Program-made: the position numbers and the translations under genes | In this document: one piece after another, positions 1 through 9,316 of the stretch | Numbering within the stretch: the stretch's first letter is position 1 | How the letters are laid out: each line of letters opens with the position of its first letter | NCBI RefSeq assembly: GCF_005503555.1 | Contig: NZ_SCNG01000001.1 | Coordinates: forward strand, 1,178,001-1,242,000 | From: Rudaea sp. 3F27F6 | GTDB taxonomy: Bacteria > Pseudomonadota > Gammaproteobacteria > Xanthomonadales > Rhodanobacteraceae | Reading direction: 5' to 3' | Length of the DNA: 64,000 bases | The notes under the pieces: generated by a model | The model's input: only the letters and a program-made list of their open reading frames with translations | What the model was told of the DNA's origin: nothing | Databases searched by the model: none

Positions 1-1520
1 TCGACCACGCCGAGGTCGTGGGTGATGAACAGATAAGCGAAGCCGAATTTTCTTTGCAGGTCTTCGAGCAGCGCGAGCACCTGCTTCTGCACGGTGACGT
101 CGAGCGCCGACACCGCCTCGTCGGCGACGAGGAAGCGCGGCCCGGCGACGATCGCGCGCGCGATGCAGACGCGCTGGCGCTGGCCGCCCGACAGTTCGTG
201 CGGAAAGCGCTCGGCAAAATCGCCCGGCAGGCCGACTTCGGCGAGCATCGCCGCGGCGCGCGCGCGGCGCTCCTGTTTCGACAGCGCGGGCACGCAGCGC
301 AACCCTTCGGCGACGATCTCGACCAAGCGCATGCGCGGATCGAGCGAGGAATACGGGTCCTGGAACACCATCTGCGACTTGAGCCGATAGGCGTCGAGCT
401 CGCGCCGGCCGCAGGCGGTGATGTCACGGCCTTCGAAACGGATGCGGCCGCCGCTCTCGCGGACCAAGCGCACGAGCGCGCGCCCGATCGTGGTCTTGCC
501 CGAGCCCGATTCGCCGACGACGGCGAGCGTTTCGCCCGCATGCAGGTCGAGATTCGCGCCGCGCACCGCGCGGAAGGTTTCGCGCTTGCGCCAGAACGCG
601 AACGGCGATGACGGCTTGCCGAAATCGACGTCGAGGTCGCGGATCTCGACCAGCGCTTCGCCCGGCGTCGGCGTGCGGCAGCGTTCCGCGCGCGCCGGCA
701 GCGAGGCAAGCAGCTTGCGCGTGTACTCGTGCTGCGGATCGGCGATCACGCGCCCGGTCTCGCCCATCTCCATTGTCTCGCCGCGGCAGAGCACGACGAC
801 GCGCTGCGCATAGCGCGCGACCATGCCGAGATCGTGGCTGACGAGCAGCACAGCCGTGCCCATCTCGCGCGTGAGCTGAGCCATGATGTCCATGACCTCT
901 TTCTGCACGATGGCATCGAGCGCCGTGGTCGGCTCGTCGGCGATCAGCAGGCGCGGCTCCATCGCCAGAGTCGAAGCGAGCATGATGCGCTGGCGCATGC
1001 CGCCGGAGAACTGGTGCGGATAGGCGTCGAGGCAGGCGAGCGGATCGGCGATGCGCACGCGTTCGAGCAGTTCGAGGCAGCGCTTGCGTGCAGCGTCGTA
1101 GCGCAGGCCGCGATGCAGGCGCAGGCCCTCGGTCATCTGCACGCCGATGCGCAGCGCCGGATTGAGCGACACCATCGGCTCCTGGAACACCATGCCGATC
1201 GCGTTGCCGCGCAGCGCGCGCAGCCGTGCGGCATCGAGCCGGGCGAGGTCTTCGCCGGCGTAGCGGATCGTGCCGCCCAACGGCACGACGCCGGGCGGCA
1301 GCAGACGCAACACCGCACGCGCGATCATGGTCTTGCCGCTGCCCGATTCGCCGACCAGGGCGAGCATTTCGCCCGGCGCGATCGAGAAGTTCGCGTCCAT
1401 GACGATGCGCCGGGTGTCGCCGCCGGGTTTACGCAGACCGATATCGAGATGCTCGATGGCGAGGACCGGGCCCTTGGAGCCGTCAGTCGCAGGCGCGGAG
1501 ATGGGCGTCGCTGCGTTCAT
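1..1520 (-). CDS. Dipeptide/oligopeptide ABC transporter, fused double ATPase (partial, C-terminus off the left edge)
   Basis: Cytoplasmic ATPase that powers peptide-type ABC import. Reading the minus strand from the ATG at 1520 gives 506 codons open to the window edge. There are two complete nucleotide-binding domains in one chain. Each has a Walker A GESGSGKT (first at residues 57-64), a Q-loop, an ABC signature (FSGGMRQR in the first, LSGGQRQR in the second) and a Walker B ending in DEP or DEA. The first half is DppD/OppD-like and the second DppF/OppF-like, a fusion known in this family. The start lies 6 nt inside the TAG-proximal end of the upstream permease gene's downstream gap, so it is co-transcribed with the two permeases. 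The last residues, in the H-loop region, are missing because the window ends. Confidence 0.93.
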   Translation of the reverse strand, partial: MNAATPISAPATDGSKGPVLAIEHLDIGLRKPGGDTRRIVMDANFSIAPGEMLALVGESGSGKTMIARAVLRLLPPGVVPLGGTIRYAGEDLARLDAARLRALRGNAIGMVFQEPMVSLNPALRIGVQMTEGLRLHRGLRYDAARKRCLELLERVRIADPLACLDAYPHQFSGGMRQRIMLASTLAMEPRLLIADEPTTALDAIVQKEVMDIMAQLTREMGTAVLLVSHDLGMVARYAQRVVVLCRGETMEMGETGRVIADPQHEYTRKLLASLPARAERCRTPTPGEALVEIRDLDVDFGKPSSPFAFWRKRETFRAVRGANLDLHAGETLAVVGESGSGKTTIGRALVRLVRESGGRIRFEGRDITACGRRELDAYRLKSQMVFQDPYSSLDPRMRLVEIVAEGLRCVPALSKQERRARAAAMLAEVGLPGDFAERFPHELSGGQRQRVCIARAIVAGPRFLVADEAVSALDVTVQKQVLALLEDLQRKFGFAYLFITHDLGVV

Positions 1521-1526
1521 CGCGGG

Positions 1527-2351
1527 CTAGACCAGATTCTTCATATGCGGATCGAACTCGTCGCGCAGCGCGTCGCCGAACAGGTTGACGCCGAGCAGCG
1601 ACAGCGAGATCGCCAGACCCGGCGCGATTGCCAACCACGGCGCCTCGCCGACGTAGTTGCGGCTGTCGGCGAGCATGCCGCCCCAGCTCGACGCCGGCGG
1701 CGGCACGCCGAGACCGAGGAAGGACAAGGCGCTTTCCGCGAGCAGGGCCCAACCGAACAGCGCGGTCGCGAGCACGATGATCGGCGCGACCGCGTTCGGC
1801 AGCGCGTGGCGCAGCATCGTGTAGATTTCCGCGTTGCCCATGACGCGCGAGGCTTCGACGTATTCCTTCTCGCGCAGGCTCAGCACGTTGGCGCGCACGA
1901 CGCGCGCGACGGCCGGGATATAGGTGAGGCTCAGCGCGACGATCACGCCGATGCTCGACGCGCCGAACACCGCGATCACGCCGAGCGCCATGATCAGCGA
2001 CGGAAACGCGAGCAACGCGTCGATCACCAACATGACCAGACGCGAGGCCCAGCCGCCGAAGTAGCCGGTCAATGCGCCGATCAAAGCGCCGATGCCGACC
2101 GAGAAAAGCACGGTGGCAAAGCTGACGAACACGCTCACGCTCGCGCCGTTGAGCAGGCGGCTGAACACATCGCGGCCCCATTCGTCGGTGCCGAACCAGT
2201 GCTGCGCCGACGGTGCGACGAGGCGCGCGTGCAGGTTGTTGATGATCGGATCGTAGGGCGTGTAGATCACGCCGAACGCCGCGGCGACCAGCATGACGGC
2301 GATCAGCGCGATGCCGATTTTCGCGTTCGGCCGGCGCAGCAGTCTGCTCAT
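1527..2351 (-). CDS. Peptide ABC transporter permease, DppC/OppC type
   Basis: Inner-membrane permease subunit of the binding-protein-dependent peptide importer. The 274-residue product has the family layout: an N-terminal membrane helix after the basic start MSRLLRR, then a periplasmic stretch with the family sequence HWFGTDEWGRDVFSR, then five further helices. The EAA-type coupling loop is near 'YVEASRVMGNAEIYTMLRH', and a conserved end follows with 'FLGLGVPPP' and 'WGGML'. An AGGA ribosome site precedes the ATG. The start lies 10 bp downstream of the DppB-type gene and the stop 6 bp before the ATPase start, so the three form a tight operon. Confidence 0.95.
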   Translation of the reverse strand: MSRLLRRPNAKIGIALIAVMLVAAAFGVIYTPYDPIINNLHARLVAPSAQHWFGTDEWGRDVFSRLLNGASVSVFVSFATVLFSVGIGALIGALTGYFGGWASRLVMLVIDALLAFPSLIMALGVIAVFGASSIGVIVALSLTYIPAVARVVRANVLSLREKEYVEASRVMGNAEIYTMLRHALPNAVAPIIVLATALFGWALLAESALSFLGLGVPPPASSWGGMLADSRNYVGEAPWLAIAPGLAISLSLLGVNLFGDALRDEFDPHMKNLV

Positions 2352-2361
2352 GACGACGTCC

Positions 2362-3306
2362 TCATGAGAGCCGCACGCGCGGATCGAACAGCGGATACGA
2401 CAGGTCGATCAGCAGATTCACGCCGACGTAGATCGCGGTGATGAACAGCAGCGCGCCCTGCACCACCGGATAGTCGCGCGCGAAGATGCTGTCGACGAGC
2501 AGGCGGCCGATGCCGGGGATCGTGAACACGGTTTCGGTGACGACCGCGCCGCCGAGCAGCGAACCGAGGGTCAGGCCGATCACAGTCCAGGTCGGCGCGA
2601 GCGTGTTCTTCAGCGCATGGCGCAGGGCGACCGTCGTTTCAGCGAGGCCCTTGGCGCGCGCGTGGGTGATGTACTCCAGGCGCAGCACCTCGATCGTACT
2701 CGCGCGCGCCATGCGCACGATCACGCCGGTTTCGATCAGCGCGAGCGACATCACCGGCATGATCAGATAGCTGATGCCTTCGCGGAAATTCTCCAGCGGC
2801 GAGACGTAGCCGACCACCGGAAACAGGTCGAGCTTGAGGCCGAAGAACATCAGGAACAGCAGGCCGAGCCAGAAACTCGGGATCGACAGGAACACGATCG
2901 CCAGCGTCATCAACGCCGCATCGACCTTGGTGTTCTGCTTCCACGCCGCGAGCATGCCGAGCGGGATCGCGAGCAGAGCCGCGATGACGACCGCCGGCAC
3001 GACGATCGACGCCGTCACCGCGAACGAGCCGAGCAACATGTCGAGCACCGGCCGCTGCTGCACGATCGACACGCCTAGGTCGCCGTGCAGCACGCGCGCG
3101 ATCCACATCGCGAACTGCACCGTCAGCGGCCGATCGAGGCCGAGTTCGGCGTGCAGCCGCGCGAGCGCCTCCGGGCTTTCCATGTCGCCGAGCATGAGCT
3201 GGGCCGGGTCGCCCGGAAGCAAATGCAGCATCGCGAACACCGCGACCGCGACGATCGCCAGCGTCGGGATCGCGAGCAAGAGGCGCTTGGCGGCGTAGAT
3301 CAGCAC
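2362..3306 (-). CDS. Peptide ABC transporter permease, DppB/OppB type
   Basis: First permease of the peptide importer, 314 residues. It begins with one hydrophobic helix (residues about 8-30), then the LLPGDPAQ segment and the 'LGLDRPL' region typical of DppB, five more helices, an EAA loop around 'YITHARAKGL', and the family ending 'YPLFDPRVRLS'. The start codon is GTG at 3306-3304; no better ATG is available. It begins 10 bp after the stop of the C45 hydrolase gene, which suggests translational coupling. No periplasmic substrate-binding protein gene is visible on this side of the operon; it may lie left of the window. Confidence 0.93.
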   Translation of the reverse strand: MLIYAAKRLLLAIPTLAIVAVAVFAMLHLLPGDPAQLMLGDMESPEALARLHAELGLDRPLTVQFAMWIARVLHGDLGVSIVQQRPVLDMLLGSFAVTASIVVPAVVIAALLAIPLGMLAAWKQNTKVDAALMTLAIVFLSIPSFWLGLLFLMFFGLKLDLFPVVGYVSPLENFREGISYLIMPVMSLALIETGVIVRMARASTIEVLRLEYITHARAKGLAETTVALRHALKNTLAPTWTVIGLTLGSLLGGAVVTETVFTIPGIGRLLVDSIFARDYPVVQGALLFITAIYVGVNLLIDLSYPLFDPRVRLS

Positions 3307-3316
3307 GGCGCCGAGC

Positions 3317-4435
3317 TTACAGCTTGTATTCGGCGAAGACGCGGCTCACATAGGGCTGGCGCGCGATCCACATCGTGCGCGCCGCCGTGTCCATGATCGT
3401 CGTCGCGACGGTCGCGGAGATGCTGTCGAAGCTGACCGGCTTCGGCGAGCGCAGCACGCTGTCCGGCTTGCCGAATTCGTCGAACAACGCCGTCTTGATG
3501 TCATCGACGGTGACATCGCCGCGCTTCGCGCGCAGCGCAGCGGCGACGCGGCGCTGGCGGTAGATCGACTCGGGATTGTTGCGCAGGCCGAGATCGCGCA
3601 GCTTGACCTGGGCGATCGGGCTGACCCAGTGGTTCGCGTGCACGAGCACGCCGTCCTCGGGCACGATCCAGAACACTTCGTCGGGCGCGCATTCGAGATC
3701 GACCGCCTCGCCGTCGGCGTGGCTCAGCATCAGGTTGTTCGAGCACAGCCGCGACTTGTTGAACACCTGGCCCATCGCCGTGGCGAGGTTGTGCGATTCG
3801 AGCAGCTTGCGCCGCAGCAGCGCGAGCGGCGCCTGGCCTGGCTGCGCGTAGTCGCGTTCGCACATGAGGAAGTTGCCGGTGATGGCGACGCCGGCGCCGT
3901 TGAAGCCGTGGCGCGCCAGCGCGCCGGCCTCGGCGAAGACGAGGATGTCGGGCGCGTCGTCGTTGCGGATGCGCAGGACCACGCCGGTATCCACGCACTC
4001 CTCACGCCAATCCCAGTTGTGCGCGTGGATCAGGCGGCCTTCGCGCGTCGCTTCGGGCAGGACGACCAGGCCGGTGCAGCCGTCGTCGGGCTCGCGCGAC
4101 GGTTTCAGCTTGGCCTTGCCGAGCGTCTCGTAGCCAAACATCATCTCGGTGCGGCAGTTGATGATGACGATGTCCTCGAGCGCGACGCCGGCGCCCTCGG
4201 CGATGCCGCGCATTTCCTCCAGATAGGCCGGATCGTAGGCTTCGATCGTCGGCACGAACCCGCGCGCGAGCCGGTGCTGCTCGGCCTCGTCGACCCCGCG
4301 GCGCTGCATCTGGCCGCGATAGAGGGCGACGCTGCGCGCGATGCGCTCGGGCACCGCGGCGCCGTAGGCGCGGCCGCGCGCGTGCGGCGCGCCGGCCAGG
4401 TCGATCAGGGGAAACGAAGCTGCGGTCATGGGCAT
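3317..4435 (-). CDS. C45-family peptidase / acyl-CoA:6-aminopenicillanate acyltransferase-like hydrolase
   Basis: Ntn-hydrolase-like protein of the C45 family (penicillin acyltransferase AAT is the namesake), 372 residues. The family fingerprint is seen: 'GxxxG' near the N-terminus (ARGRAYG), 'GxxLEDIVIINCRTE' around residues 83-97, then the putative nucleophile in DDGCTGL (Cys120), followed by 'IHAHNWDW' and the N-rich 'LCSNNLMLS' segment. Such proteins hydrolyse or transfer amide-linked acyl groups. In AAT the chain is cleaved before the Cys; whether that happens here cannot be told. It is first gene of the operon with the peptide importer, so it probably acts on an imported amide or peptide. 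ATGs at 4435 and 4429 are both usable. Confidence 0.85.
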   Translation of the reverse strand: MPMTAASFPLIDLAGAPHARGRAYGAAVPERIARSVALYRGQMQRRGVDEAEQHRLARGFVPTIEAYDPAYLEEMRGIAEGAGVALEDIVIINCRTEMMFGYETLGKAKLKPSREPDDGCTGLVVLPEATREGRLIHAHNWDWREECVDTGVVLRIRNDDAPDILVFAEAGALARHGFNGAGVAITGNFLMCERDYAQPGQAPLALLRRKLLESHNLATAMGQVFNKSRLCSNNLMLSHADGEAVDLECAPDEVFWIVPEDGVLVHANHWVSPIAQVKLRDLGLRNNPESIYRQRRVAAALRAKRGDVTVDDIKTALFDEFGKPDSVLRSPKPVSFDSISATVATTIMDTAARTMWIARQPYVSRVFAEYKL

Positions 4436-4683
4436 CCTAGGAACGGTCGATGTTGTATAAATAAGTAGATCAATACAATGACTCGTCAGTCTACATATTG
4501 ACTTCGTTCGATTGTACGTGAATCCATCTCAAAATAATTGTTTTTTTTCATTTCAAAATACAATAGTATCGAAACCCGAGTGTGACGTACAGATGACGGG
4601 ACAACCCGCGCACTCAAGGATCAGGCCGCAAGATTCGGGCGATCGGACTGCCTTCCTTTACTTTCACGACCGGGGAACTTGAG
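4436..4683. promoter_or_regulatory. AT-rich divergent intergenic region between C45/ABC operon and TonB receptor
   Basis: About 250 bp, clearly more AT-rich than its surroundings between 4440 and 4570. On the plus strand a TTGTTT at 4538-4543 and TACAAT at 4559-4564 with a 15-nt spacer are plausible -35/-10 elements for the receptor, leaving a GC-rich leader of about 110 nt. On the minus strand TATACA near 4452-4457 could be the -10 of the C45 operon. I saw no convincing Fur or Pho box. The divergent arrangement suggests joint control of the receptor and importer. Confidence 0.35.
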
Positions 4684-6840
4684 ATGAATTCGACAGGCTA
4701 CAGACTGACCGCGCTGCCGCTGTGCGTCGCCCTTGCCCTCGTCTGCGCGCAGGCGCGCGCCGACGACGCAGCGGCCGCGGCGGACGCGCAGGCACAAAGC
4801 GGCGAGGCGAAAACGTCCGCCGACGCAAACGAACACCGGCTCGAGACGATCAGCGTCACCGCCGACGTCGGCAAGGGCTTCCAGACCAAGACGTCTCAGG
4901 TCGGCGCGTTCCGCGACCAGAGCATTCTCGATGTGCCGCTGTCGATCAACGTGTTGCCGCGCGCGGTCATGGACGCGCAGGCGGTCAGCAATCTGTTCGA
5001 CGTACTGAAGAACACCGCCGGCGTCAGCCAGGCGCAGGTCAACGACACCGTGTCGCAGAACCTCGCGATCCGCGGCATCCCGATCGACAACCGCACGAGT
5101 TACCGCCTCAACGGCGCGCTGCCGGTCAACAACCTCATCGAGATGCCGATGGAAGACAAAGAGCGCGTCGAAGCGCTCAAGGGCTCTTCCGCGCTCTACT
5201 ACGGTTTCACCAGTCCGGCCGGCATCATCAACATGGTGACCAAGCGCGCGCGCGACAAACCGATCGATCAGTTCACCCTGTCGACCGACTCGAACGGCCA
5301 AGTCGTCGGCGCGCTCGATGTCGGCCGCCGCTTCGGCGAAGACAATCGCTACGGCCTGCGCGTCAATGTCGCCAGCGGCAAGCTGCAGGCCGCGGCCGAC
5401 GATCAGTCCGGCAGCCGCAGTCTCGTCGCCGCGGCGTTCGACTGGCGCCTCAGCGACCGCCTGAGCCTCAAGCTCGACTACGAGAATTTTTCCAAGCGCC
5501 TGGTCGAGAACGCCTCGATCGCACTGCTGCCGGCGGTCAACAATCAGATTCCGCTGCCGCGCATTCCCGATTCGAGCAAGCTGATCTCGGGCACCTGGGC
5601 GAAGAGCAAGGCCAGTTCGGAGAACATGCTCGGCCGCCTTGACTGGACGCTCTCCGACACCTGGGCGGCGGTGTTCGAGTGGGGCCGCGCCGAAACCGAC
5701 CGCGACGCACGCTCGTTCACTTCGATGCAGAAGTACAACATCGCCACCGGCGCGGGCACGCTCAACGAATCGATCGCGCGCGGGCAGAAGTACATCAACA
5801 ACAATGCGCGCGCCGAGATCGACGGGCGCGTGCAGACCGGCTTCCTCGACCATGAACTCTCGTTCGGCGCGATGCAGAACCTGCGCAACCAGAACAATCC
5901 GACCCAGCAGACCTACAGCATCGCGCAGAACATGTACAACCCGGTCGTGCTGCCGCCGGCGTACTACACGATCACCCCGACCTACCGCCCGCAGGACATC
6001 AGCGACCGCGGCGTCTACGTGTTCGACCGCATCCGCATCGGCGAGGACTGGCAGATTCTCGCCGGTGCGCGCCGCACCAAGTATCGCAACGCGTCGACCG
6101 GCTCACCGCTGTACGAAGTCGAGAAGACCTCGCCCTCGGTCGGCGTGATCTACAAGTTCCGCGAGGACACGAGCATCTATGCGAACTACATCGAAGGCCT
6201 CGAAGAAACCGGCACCGCGCCGATCACCGCGGTGAACAGTGGCGTCGTGCTGTCGCCCGCGGTGAGCAAGCAGAAGGAACTCGGCGTGCGCAGCGAAGTG
6301 ATCTCGGGGATCACGGTGTCCGCGTCGCTGTTCGAGATCGAGCGCGGCTCGGCCTATCTCAATACCTCGAATGTCTACGTGCTCGACGGCCGCACGCATT
6401 ATCAGGGCATCGACTTCTCGGCCAACGGCGAACTGACGCCGGAGTGGTCGATCTACGCCTCGGCGCTGTTCCTCGACGCCGAGCTGCGCAAGGCGCAGAA
6501 CACGGCCCTGATCGGCAAGAAGCCCGAGAACACGCCCGACACCACCGCGAGCCTGTTCGCCGACTATCATCCCGAGGCGCTCGCCGGCTGGAGCTTCAAC
6601 GCTGGCGTGTACTACATGGCCAAGCGTGCGATAAACAACCTCAACCAGGGCTACATTCCCGACTACGCGCTGTTCAACGCCGGCGCGCGTTACACGACGG
6701 AATGGTTCGAGAAGAAAGTCACCCTGCAGCTCAATGTCGAGAACCTTACCGACAAGAGCTACTGGAGCGCGGTCGGCTCGGGTTATCTCGGCTACGGCAA
6801 GCCGCGCACGGTGAAGTTCACCGGCCGCGTCGACTTCTGA
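4684..6840 (+). CDS. TonB-dependent siderophore-type outer-membrane receptor
   Basis: Outer-membrane gated channel that uses TonB energy to import a ligand, usually a ferric siderophore. The 718-residue protein has a Sec signal (residues 1-27, ending AQARA), a TonB-box-like ETISVTA at 54-60, a plug domain at about 75-190 with 'SINVLPRAVMDAQ', 'NTAGVSQAQ' and 'RGIPIDN', and the plug-end sequence 'VEALKGSSALYYGFTSPAGIINMVTK'-like motif of siderophore receptors. A long beta-barrel follows, ending in the terminal Phe of RVDF. A GGGGAACTTGAG segment precedes the ATG. It diverges from the C45/peptide-import operon and is followed at once by an SGNH hydrolase. The ligand is not known; iron regulation is not evident in the upstream sequence. 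Confidence 0.93.
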   Translation: MNSTGYRLTALPLCVALALVCAQARADDAAAAADAQAQSGEAKTSADANEHRLETISVTADVGKGFQTKTSQVGAFRDQSILDVPLSINVLPRAVMDAQAVSNLFDVLKNTAGVSQAQVNDTVSQNLAIRGIPIDNRTSYRLNGALPVNNLIEMPMEDKERVEALKGSSALYYGFTSPAGIINMVTKRARDKPIDQFTLSTDSNGQVVGALDVGRRFGEDNRYGLRVNVASGKLQAAADDQSGSRSLVAAAFDWRLSDRLSLKLDYENFSKRLVENASIALLPAVNNQIPLPRIPDSSKLISGTWAKSKASSENMLGRLDWTLSDTWAAVFEWGRAETDRDARSFTSMQKYNIATGAGTLNESIARGQKYINNNARAEIDGRVQTGFLDHELSFGAMQNLRNQNNPTQQTYSIAQNMYNPVVLPPAYYTITPTYRPQDISDRGVYVFDRIRIGEDWQILAGARRTKYRNASTGSPLYEVEKTSPSVGVIYKFREDTSIYANYIEGLEETGTAPITAVNSGVVLSPAVSKQKELGVRSEVISGITVSASLFEIERGSAYLNTSNVYVLDGRTHYQGIDFSANGELTPEWSIYASALFLDAELRKAQNTALIGKKPENTPDTTASLFADYHPEALAGWSFNAGVYYMAKRAINNLNQGYIPDYALFNAGARYTTEWFEKKVTLQLNVENLTDKSYWSAVGSGYLGYGKPRTVKFTGRVDF

Positions 6841-6863
6841 CCGGCGCGGGCGAAGGAGGCACG

Positions 6864-7628
6864 GTGAATCGCCGGCATCGTGCCTCGTCTCTACTTCATC
6901 TGTTTGCCGGCGCCTTGACCGCGGCGGCGTGCATGCCGGCCGCCGCGATCGATCCGACGTCGCAGCCGCCCGCCGAGCGGCTGCGCCTATACGAAGAGCG
7001 CCTCGCCGACTGGCCGCAGCTCGCGCGCTACCGCGAGGGCAATGCGCAAATCGGCGCGCCGAAGCCCGGCGAGGCGCGCGTCGTGTTCCTCGGCGACTCG
7101 ATCACCGAAGGCTGGCCGCGACGCGCCGGCAGCTTCTTTCCCGGCATGCCCTACGTCAACCGCGGCATCTTCGGCCAGACCACGCCGCAGATGCTGCTGC
7201 GCTTCCGCGCCGACGTGATCGCGCTGAAGCCGCGCGCCGTGGTCATCCTCGCCGGCAGCAACGACCTTGCCGGAAAGACCGGGCCGAGTTCGCTCGCGAT
7301 GATCGAAGACAATCTGGCTTCGATGACCGAACTTGCGCAAGCCAACGGGATCAAGGTCGTGCTCGCCTCGCTGCTGCCGGTGAACGACTATGTCGAGCCG
7401 AGAACGTTTCGGCGCAGTCCGCAGAAAATCGTCGAACTGAACGCCTGGATCAAAGCCTATGCGCAGCGCAAGAACTCGGTCTATCTCGACTACTACGCCG
7501 CGCTGGTCGATGCGCGCGGCGCACTGAAGAAGGAACTGTCCGACGACGGCCTGCATCCGAACGCGGCCGGATATGCGCTGATGACGCCGCTGGCACAGCG
7601 CGCGATCGAATCGGCATTGGCGCGCTGA
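6864..7628 (+). CDS. Secreted SGNH/GDSL-family esterase-like hydrolase
   Basis: Periplasmic or lipid-anchored hydrolase, 254 residues. I chose the GTG at 6864 because a strong AAGGAGG site lies 4 nt upstream and the product then starts with a signal peptide (residues about 1-28; AAAC and AAAID offer lipoprotein or signal-peptidase-I sites). All four SGNH blocks are present: GDSIT (77-81, catalytic Ser79), the Gly block NRGIFGQTT, the Asn block GSND, and DGLHPN with the Asp/His pair. The gene starts 23 bp after the receptor stop, so the two are co-transcribed. A role in processing an imported ligand (for example ester cleavage of a siderophore) is inference only. Confidence 0.88.
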   Translation: MNRRHRASSLLHLFAGALTAAACMPAAAIDPTSQPPAERLRLYEERLADWPQLARYREGNAQIGAPKPGEARVVFLGDSITEGWPRRAGSFFPGMPYVNRGIFGQTTPQMLLRFRADVIALKPRAVVILAGSNDLAGKTGPSSLAMIEDNLASMTELAQANGIKVVLASLLPVNDYVEPRTFRRSPQKIVELNAWIKAYAQRKNSVYLDYYAALVDARGALKKELSDDGLHPNAAGYALMTPLAQRAIESALAR

Positions 7629-7744
7629 ATTTACTCAGGAAGCTCACGCCATCCGGCGCCGAGGTCGTAGGCGCTCGCAGGCTCGTCGACCACGTCCCCT
7701 GTTTGAACATATCCATGCGCGCGCGGCGCGGACGGACGGAAACC

Positions 7745-8332
7745 TCAAGGACGATATTCAGGGAATATCTTCAAGCCTTTCTCGTCGCGCGGCACCGCGA
7801 CACCAAAGAACCGGACGTCGAGCATCATGCCGGCAAGGACTTGCCTGTCTTTGTCGCACATGCGCTTCGCCATCGGCTTTCCGCGTTGCTCTACCAGCAC
7901 GCCACCGTTTTCTTCGGCGCCTTCGCCACGGTAGTCCGGAGCAATGCTTTGCGTGAAGACCGAATAAGTCGTATCGCCATTCTTCAAGCTCAGATAGACG
8001 AGCGTGCCTCTGTGCCCGTCGCCGAGAGAATTGCCGGCAGCGTAGGACGCAACCGGCATGCTCGTCCCGGGGACTTCCAAATCGAGGTGCTCGCCCGTTC
8101 CGAATCGATAGCGCAGGCCGGCGAAAGCGGAGTGGCTGTCCGCGCGGGCGCAAACGGCGATCTTCTTCGATCGCGAGTCGCAGGCAAACATGATCGTTTC
8201 GCCGGCGCGGCACAGCGTGCCGTCGCGATACTCGCCGAAGAACGACTGCGCATGCAGCGGCAACGCCGCGACCGAAAGGCACAGACAGGTCGCGGCGCCG
8301 AGGGAACGATACACATTCCGACGTTGGGGCAT
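7745..8332 (-). CDS. Secreted protein of unknown function
   Basis: I do not recognise the family. From the ATG at 8332 the 195-residue product begins MPQRRNVYRS with a clear Sec signal ending LPLHAQS. The mature part is short, beta-rich by composition, and has four cysteines (TLCRAG, FACDSR, AVCAR and RMCDK), which could form two disulphides. Longer in-frame starts exist upstream (8377 and beyond) but they read through arginine-rich sequence that resembles a shadow frame. No strong ribosome site is visible, which lowers confidence in the exact start. It converges with the SGNH gene and lies downstream of a methyltransferase gene on the same strand. Confidence 0.6.
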   Translation of the reverse strand: MPQRRNVYRSLGAATCLCLSVAALPLHAQSFFGEYRDGTLCRAGETIMFACDSRSKKIAVCARADSHSAFAGLRYRFGTGEHLDLEVPGTSMPVASYAAGNSLGDGHRGTLVYLSLKNGDTTYSVFTQSIAPDYRGEGAEENGGVLVEQRGKPMAKRMCDKDRQVLAGMMLDVRFFGVAVPRDEKGLKIFPEYRP

Positions 8333-8459
8333 GGCCGGCGGAGTTTTCTTCAACGCAAAAGTGCGGGCGGGCATTGTGGCGGGCTGCCATCCGGGAACGA
8401 AACGTTTGCAGTATTGCGGACCATCGAACGGCGGCCCGCATGGCTGCCGCATGTCCATT

Positions 8460-9149
8460 TCAGGATGGCGCGTAAGCAACCCAGCCCTTGAACGTGAAGC
8501 CCGCGTAGAACAACTCGACCGCGTCGAAACCGGCTTCCCGTAGCAGCGCGACGTCTTGCTCTGGGGAAAGCAAAGGCAGCCGGGCGCCGATCGCGTCGAT
8601 CGCATTGCGCATGTTCGACGCGGGAATTCCGGACGACACCGCGAACGCGGCATATCGCTCCAGCCAGCGCGCCTTCTCGCGCTCGCCTTGAGGAAAGCTG
8701 TGGTGGGCGACGACCAGCGGCGCGCCGGGCTTCAGCCGGCGGCGCAGTTCTTTGAGCGTGTGCAGGCGCTCATCGGCCGTGAGGAAATGCAGGGTCAGCA
8801 GACAAGCGGCTCCGTCGAAGGGACCGGCCGCCGCCGCATCGACATAGCCTTCGACGAAATCGACACGCGACGCGAGCGGCCCCAGTGTTGCGACAGCGAG
8901 TTTCAGCATCTCGGCCGACGGATCGACACCGACGAAGCGCCATCCGGGCTGCGCCTCGGCGAATACCTTCAACTCCAAACCGCCGCCGGCACCGACGACG
9001 AGAACATTGCCGTCGGCCGGAACGGACTCGGCCAGAAGCAAGGCGGCCATCCGCTGCAAGGCAAGAAAGCCCGGGACTTGCCTGATGGGCCCTTCGGCAT
9101 AACGAGCGACCGCTTCGGGATCGGAGAAAGAGGACATGGAAGAGTTCAT
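8460..9149 (-). CDS. Class I SAM-dependent methyltransferase
   Basis: Cytoplasmic methyltransferase, 229 residues from the ATG at 9149 (a second ATG at 9137 is possible). Motif I is VLVVGAGGGLE, followed by the acidic GVDPSAEML of motif II and 'DGAACLLTLHFL' of motif IV. The post-motif LKELRRRLKPGAPLVV is typical of the UbiE/Tam-like group. The substrate cannot be inferred. The upstream in-frame extension to 9308 is arginine- and cysteine-rich and is probably not translated. It diverges from the DUF5990 gene at 9317. Confidence 0.82.
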   Translation of the reverse strand: MNSSMSSFSDPEAVARYAEGPIRQVPGFLALQRMAALLLAESVPADGNVLVVGAGGGLELKVFAEAQPGWRFVGVDPSAEMLKLAVATLGPLASRVDFVEGYVDAAAAGPFDGAACLLTLHFLTADERLHTLKELRRRLKPGAPLVVAHHSFPQGEREKARWLERYAAFAVSSGIPASNMRNAIDAIGARLPLLSPEQDVALLREAGFDAVELFYAGFTFKGWVAYAPS

Positions 9150-9316
9150 CGTCAAGGGAATGGTCAAGTTACCGCACGAGGCACGCTGCCGACCGCATTC
9201 GCTCGTCTGCGTGCGGCGCGAACGCCGAGAACAATCGCCGCGCGATGCTGTTGCAGCGGCCTGTTGTATGCTGATGCTCATCGCGGCAGCGGCTACTTTC
9301 ACGAGCATCGAGCGGC

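Noticed and set aside
729..2441. Long plus-strand frame (570 codons) opposite the ABC transporter genes
   Set aside because: Its translation is His/Arg/Asp-rich and without domain signature; it is the antisense shadow of clear ATPase and permease genes, as is common in high-GC DNA.
4436..4683. Fur box for the first TonB receptor
   Set aside because: The region is AT-rich but no window matches the iron-box dyad well; regulation left open.
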